Assembly (NCBI RefSeq): GCF_005434915.1
Contig: NZ_SKCG01000002.1
Span: 558,948-622,947, forward strand
Length of the DNA stretch: 64,000 nt
Origin: Aurantiacibacter suaedae
Lineage (GTDB): Bacteria; Pseudomonadota; Alphaproteobacteria; Sphingomonadales; Sphingomonadaceae
Direction of reading: 5' to 3'
The stretch's first letter is position 1, and each line of letters opens with the position of its first letter. Shown here piece by piece: positions 62,083 through 64,000 of this stretch. The position numbers and the translations under genes were made by a program. The notes under the pieces are model-generated. The model did no database searches. It saw only the letters and a list, made by a program, of their open reading frames with translations, and had not been told where the DNA came from.

Positions 62083-62967
62083 TCAGGCCGGCCTTTCGGG
62101 GTTGAGCCCGGCGGCTTCCTCCACCACCTTGGCGATGGCGGTGAAATCCGCCTCGCCGCCCTCGCGCGCCAGCGTGCGTTCGAGATAGTCGGCGATGATA
62201 TGGCCGAGCGGCAGCGGCACTTCGGCTGCCTCGGCCTCATCCAGCAACAGGCGCGTATCCTTCAGGCTCAGCGCCGCCGCAAAGCCGAAGTCGAAGGTGC
62301 GCGGCAGGACCGATTTGGGCCATTTGTCGCGGGTGGCTGAATTGATACCGGTCGACTGATTGAGCACGTCGATCATCTTGGCCGGATCGAGCCCGGCCTT
62401 GATCCCGAAGGCCATGCCCTCCGCGGTGACCCCGATAGCGACTGCGCCGAGCAGGTTGTTGACCAGCTTCATCGTTTGCCCCGCTCCGGGCGTTTCGCCC
62501 ATGAAGGTAGGCTTGCCCAGCCGTTCGAGCAGCGGTTCGAGCCTTGGATAATGCTGCGCCGGGCCGCCCACCATCAGCGACAGCGTGCCATCGTGCGCCT
62601 TGGCGATCCCGCCCGACACCGGCGCGTCGAAGCTCGCCACGCCTCTCGGCGCAAGCAGCGCATCGAGTTCGGCTGCGAGCTGCGGCCCCGAGGTCGACAG
62701 ATCGCACAGGATCGCTGGGCTGCCGCCACCGGCGATCTCGGCCATCGCATCGCGCACGATGGCCGGGGTTGGCAGGCTGGTGAACACAATATCGCACTGC
62801 GCGCCGAGCGCCTTTGCACTGTCAGCAGCCTCAGCCCCCTTGGCCACCAGCGCGGCAATGGTATGGGGGGCGATGTCGTGGACCAGCAGGCTATCGACAT
62901 GACCGATCAGGCGTGCGGCCATGCCTGCGCCCATCCGGCCCAGTCCGAGAAATCCAACCTTGGTCAT
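62083..62967 (-). CDS. 3-hydroxyisobutyrate-dehydrogenase-like NAD(P) oxidoreductase
   Basis: A 294-aa enzyme of the HIBADH/tartronate-semialdehyde reductase family. The N-terminal 'KVGFLGLGRMGAGMA' is the cofactor motif, 'DAPVSGGIAKAHDGTLSLMVGG' the substrate-binding signature, and 'GAGQTMKLVNNLL' carries the catalytic Lys. It reduces or oxidises a beta-hydroxy acid. It overlaps the upstream MBL-fold gene by four bases and is transcribed convergently to the operon. Confidence 0.9.
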   Translation of the reverse strand: MTKVGFLGLGRMGAGMAARLIGHVDSLLVHDIAPHTIAALVAKGAEAADSAKALGAQCDIVFTSLPTPAIVRDAMAEIAGGGSPAILCDLSTSGPQLAAELDALLAPRGVASFDAPVSGGIAKAHDGTLSLMVGGPAQHYPRLEPLLERLGKPTFMGETPGAGQTMKLVNNLLGAVAIGVTAEGMAFGIKAGLDPAKMIDVLNQSTGINSATRDKWPKSVLPRTFDFGFAAALSLKDTRLLLDEAEAAEVPLPLGHIIADYLERTLAREGGEADFTAIAKVVEEAAGLNPERPA

Positions 62968-63779
62968 GTGTGCTCCGATAACGCGTTGGCGATTGCGGTA
63001 TGCGGGGCGAGATCGACCCGCGCGATGTCGTTATCCGAGGGGAAGCAGCGCAGCACCAGCGGATCGTGGCCCGGAATGACGTGGTCAAGCGAATGGCCCG
63101 CTAGGTCCATCAGCCGCTTCTGGGCTTCCGTATAGGCGGCTTCGTCGACGAAGATAGGGAAGGGAATCGCGCGGGTGATGTTGGCATAGAGATGCGCGGC
63201 GTCGCTCGCCAGCACCACGGCCCCGCGCGCGGTGTCGCAGACCACCGCCTGCAACCCGGCGGTGTGCCCGGCAAGCTGCACCAGGCGGATGCCCTGCGCA
63301 AACTGGCTGTCGCCATCGTGGAACACTACGTGGTCGGCATAGAGCTTGCGCACCAGTTGCGCGACCGGCTCGCCATCGAACGGCGCGCGGGTCGGTTCTT
63401 CGAGAATATGGCGGCTGGTGGCGAAGGCGAGCTCGGCGTCTTGCAGATGGAACCGCGCATTGGAAAAGGTGCTCAGGTTGCCAGCGTGGTCGTAGTGCAG
63501 GTGGGTGAGGATCACGTCCTCGACCAGCAGCGGATCGATCCCCGCCGCGCGCAACCCTTCGCTCACCGAGCGGGTGATTACGCGCCCGCGCGCCACCGCT
63601 GCCTCCTCGCCGAAGCCGGTGTCGACCACCAGCGGCGGCGCGCCTTCGCGGTGGATCGCCCACACGAAATAGTCGAGCGGCATCGGCAGATCGTGATCGT
63701 CGACCGGCGCGGCGAAGTTGGCCGCAGCCGTCCGCTCGTGCCGGGCGTAGCGGATGGCGTCGATACGGGTGACGGCCAT
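62964..63779 (-). CDS. MBL-fold metallohydrolase (lactonase-like)
   Basis: A 271-aa metallo-beta-lactamase-fold protein from ATG 63779. The zinc-binding 'THLHYDHAGN' (H-x-H-x-D-H), 'LVQLAGHTAGLQAVV' (His), 'VVLASDAAHLY' (Asp) and 'HVIPGHDP' (His) are intact, as in N-acyl-homoserine lactonases and other lactone hydrolases. It could cleave a lactone made by the pathway or signal molecules. Two bases separate it from the P450 stop, so the three minus-strand genes form a unit. Confidence 0.88.
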   Translation of the reverse strand: MAVTRIDAIRYARHERTAAANFAAPVDDHDLPMPLDYFVWAIHREGAPPLVVDTGFGEEAAVARGRVITRSVSEGLRAAGIDPLLVEDVILTHLHYDHAGNLSTFSNARFHLQDAELAFATSRHILEEPTRAPFDGEPVAQLVRKLYADHVVFHDGDSQFAQGIRLVQLAGHTAGLQAVVCDTARGAVVLASDAAHLYANITRAIPFPIFVDEAAYTEAQKRLMDLAGHSLDHVIPGHDPLVLRCFPSDNDIARVDLAPHTAIANALSEHT

Positions 63780-63781
63780 GC

Positions 63782-64000
63782 TCAAGTGAACTTGAGCCTC
63801 ACGGGCTGCTTGATCGGGCCGTGGCCGACGGTGGTCATCCACGGCTCGTATTCACCTGCGATTTCGAACGCCTCGACCTCGCGCACGAGCGTGCCGAGAA
63901 ACGCCTGCGCCTCGGTCTGCGCGAGCATCCGCCCGACGCAGCCATGCACCCCGTAGCCCCAACCGAGCGAGTGCCTGGTGTCGCGCTCAATGCGATACTC
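63782..64000 (-). CDS. Cytochrome P450, C-terminal part (cut by window end)
   Basis: The last 72 residues of a cytochrome P450 whose 5' part is beyond the window. The heme-ligand loop reads 'SLGWGYGVHGCVGRMLAQTEAQAF', a variant of F-G-x-G-x-H-x-C-x-G with the cysteine ligand present and Trp at the usual Phe position's neighbour. It ends '...VRLKFT'. P450s fit a catabolic pathway for terpenoid, steroid or aromatic compounds. Confidence 0.9.
   Translation of the reverse strand, partial: EYRIERDTRHSLGWGYGVHGCVGRMLAQTEAQAFLGTLVREVEAFEIAGEYEPWMTTVGHGPIKQPVRLKFT

Noticed and set aside
1-64000. Possible CRISPR array, rRNA operon or complete insertion sequence.
   Set aside because: No regularly spaced repeats with unique spacers, no rRNA-like sequence and no transposase were seen.

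Overview
The window looks like chromosomal DNA of an alphaproteobacterium of the order Sphingomonadales (Sphingomonas/Novosphingobium/Erythrobacter type). The evidence is gene content and style: two large TonB-dependent receptors beside catabolic genes, NnrU, IhfB, a POT peptide transporter, dxs, purH and rpe, and generally high G+C with GTG/TTG starts. This is inference from family content; no rRNA or marker gene is present.

Region 1 (about 1-25270) is an integrated, mobilisable genomic island. Its right end is a 3' tRNA-Arg(CCG) fragment at 25219-25270, a typical attachment-site remnant. It carries (a) remnants of a serine recombinase and small zinc-ribbon or hypothetical genes; (b) a compact low-G+C three-gene unit at 819-4937 (SMC/RecF-like ATPase, GHKL histidine-kinase-like protein, receiver domain fused to an APH-type kinase) that I do not recognise as a named system; (c) a block with a nuclease, a sigma-like factor and two predicted 3'-5' exonucleases (5069-10115); (d) a complete type III CBASS anti-phage system on the minus strand (CD-NTase, HORMA Cap7, TRIP13-like Cap6, NucC), with a PIN-like gene behind it, a divergent CapW-type WYL repressor, and a PDDEXK-like/NACHT STAND protein translationally coupled to CapW (10322-18904); (e) mobilisation genes (MOB relaxase, TraL/ParA-like ATPase, TraK-like protein) with a candidate oriT (19840-23973); (f) an ART-fold-like cargo gene beside the att site.

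Region 2 (25271-26690) is a scar. A dGTPase-family gene, 5'-truncated and frameshifted, abuts the last ~45 codons of a zinc alcohol dehydrogenase at about 26548.

Region 3 (26733-37034) is a catabolic cluster: TonB receptor, aldehyde dehydrogenase, AAHS-type MFS importer, MarR regulator, divergent GMC alcohol dehydrogenase and M20 amidohydrolase. A shared 14-bp palindrome lies in front of both the importer and the GMC gene. The composition resembles polyethylene-glycol (peg) loci, but the substrate cannot be read from sequence.

Region 4 (37220-48105) is core genome: rpe, a heparinase-like protein, purH, a mini-membrane protein with msrA, a Fur/Zur regulator, dxs, nnrU, a POT transporter, a GntR regulator and ihfB, ending at a strong bidirectional terminator.

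Region 5 (48151-64000) is a second catabolic locus: a TonB receptor, then a tightly packed plus-strand operon (MFS, CmcJ/NvfI-like oxygenase, two beta-lactamase-fold hydrolases, carboxymuconolactone-decarboxylase-like protein, two SnoaL-like proteins, two SDRs, a phytoene-desaturase-like FAD enzyme), then minus-strand HIBADH-like, MBL-fold and cytochrome P450 (cut by the window end) genes. The pathway is unassigned.
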